Positions 13,384-13,395 of a DNA stretch of 13,395 nucleotides are shown in pieces. The stretch is from Treponema sp. (GTDB lineage: Bacteria > Spirochaetota > Spirochaetia > Treponematales > Breznakiellaceae). The notes under the pieces are model-generated. The model saw only the letters and a list, made by a program, of their open reading frames with translations. It searched no databases and had not been told where the DNA came from. Position 1 is the first letter of the stretch; the number at the start of each line of letters is the position of its first letter. Position numbers and translations under genes: made by a program. The DNA lies in contig JAITLF010000228.1 of assembly GCA_031278025.1 (NCBI GenBank), forward strand, positions 1 through 13,395, written 5' to 3'.

Positions 13384-13395
13384 TCCGCTACCCCC

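Larger units (their letters stand above)
13104..13395. other. Gene-free right-edge stretch upstream of nrdR
   Basis: About 290 bases with no coding region recognised on either strand. It holds two promoter candidates with NrdR-box-like sites and, further out, a G-rich branched structure and a stem at 13343-13383, listed separately. The next gene lies outside. Confidence 0.6.

Noticed and set aside
1..13395. CRISPR arrays, tRNA, rRNA, transposases, phage integrase
   Set aside because: No regularly spaced direct repeats, cloverleaf sequences or matching proteins were seen on either strand.

Overview
The window looks like a chromosomal piece of an anaerobic bacterium of moderately high G+C content. 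A class III (oxygen-sensitive) ribonucleotide reductase operon is the main metabolic clue. From memory of similar proteins, especially the small XRE regulator and the RbsC-like permease, I would guess a spirochaete of the Treponema group; this is inference only.

Layout. At 1-1567 (minus strand) lie a sugar ABC transporter permease and, after it, the start of its ATPase. The ATPase runs off the left edge and has an apparent frameshift at an A8 tract. 1568-1982 is non-coding and rich in inverted repeats. A family B DNA polymerase (polB, plus strand, 1983-4502) converges on a family 4 uracil-DNA glycosylase and priA pair (minus strand, 7486-4554); together these form a DNA repair and replication-restart neighbourhood. 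An AT-rich two-gene island at about 7569-9007 holds a radical SAM enzyme (minus) and an XRE-type regulator (plus). They are divergent around an intergenic region with three matching palindromic operator candidates. The right third is a minus-strand nrd operon: nrdR (13031-12567), nrdD (12570-10516), a small glycyl-radical/redoxin fusion (10329-9784) and nrdG (9818-9075). Behind two promoter candidates carrying NrdR-box-like sites, it should make dNTPs without oxygen.

The most striking point is that the class III reductase appears split. NrdD stops just after its C-terminal zinc-binding knuckle. The glycyl-radical segment (RIVGYYR..NWN.GK..E motif) is encoded by a separate gene and fused there to a CPSC redoxin domain. 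The cognate activase follows. A 186-nt spacer with three consecutive hairpins, flanked by a 10-bp direct repeat, separates the two halves. NrdR, a repressor with an ATP-cone, probably regulates its own operon.

A second theme is small palindromes: one lies in frame inside polB and also upstream of it, a 46-nt hairpin lies in the linker of the uracil-DNA glycosylase, a perfect 9-bp-arm palindrome sits at the nrdR start, and a G-rich branched structure lies near the right edge. I see no tRNA, rRNA, CRISPR array or intact insertion sequence.
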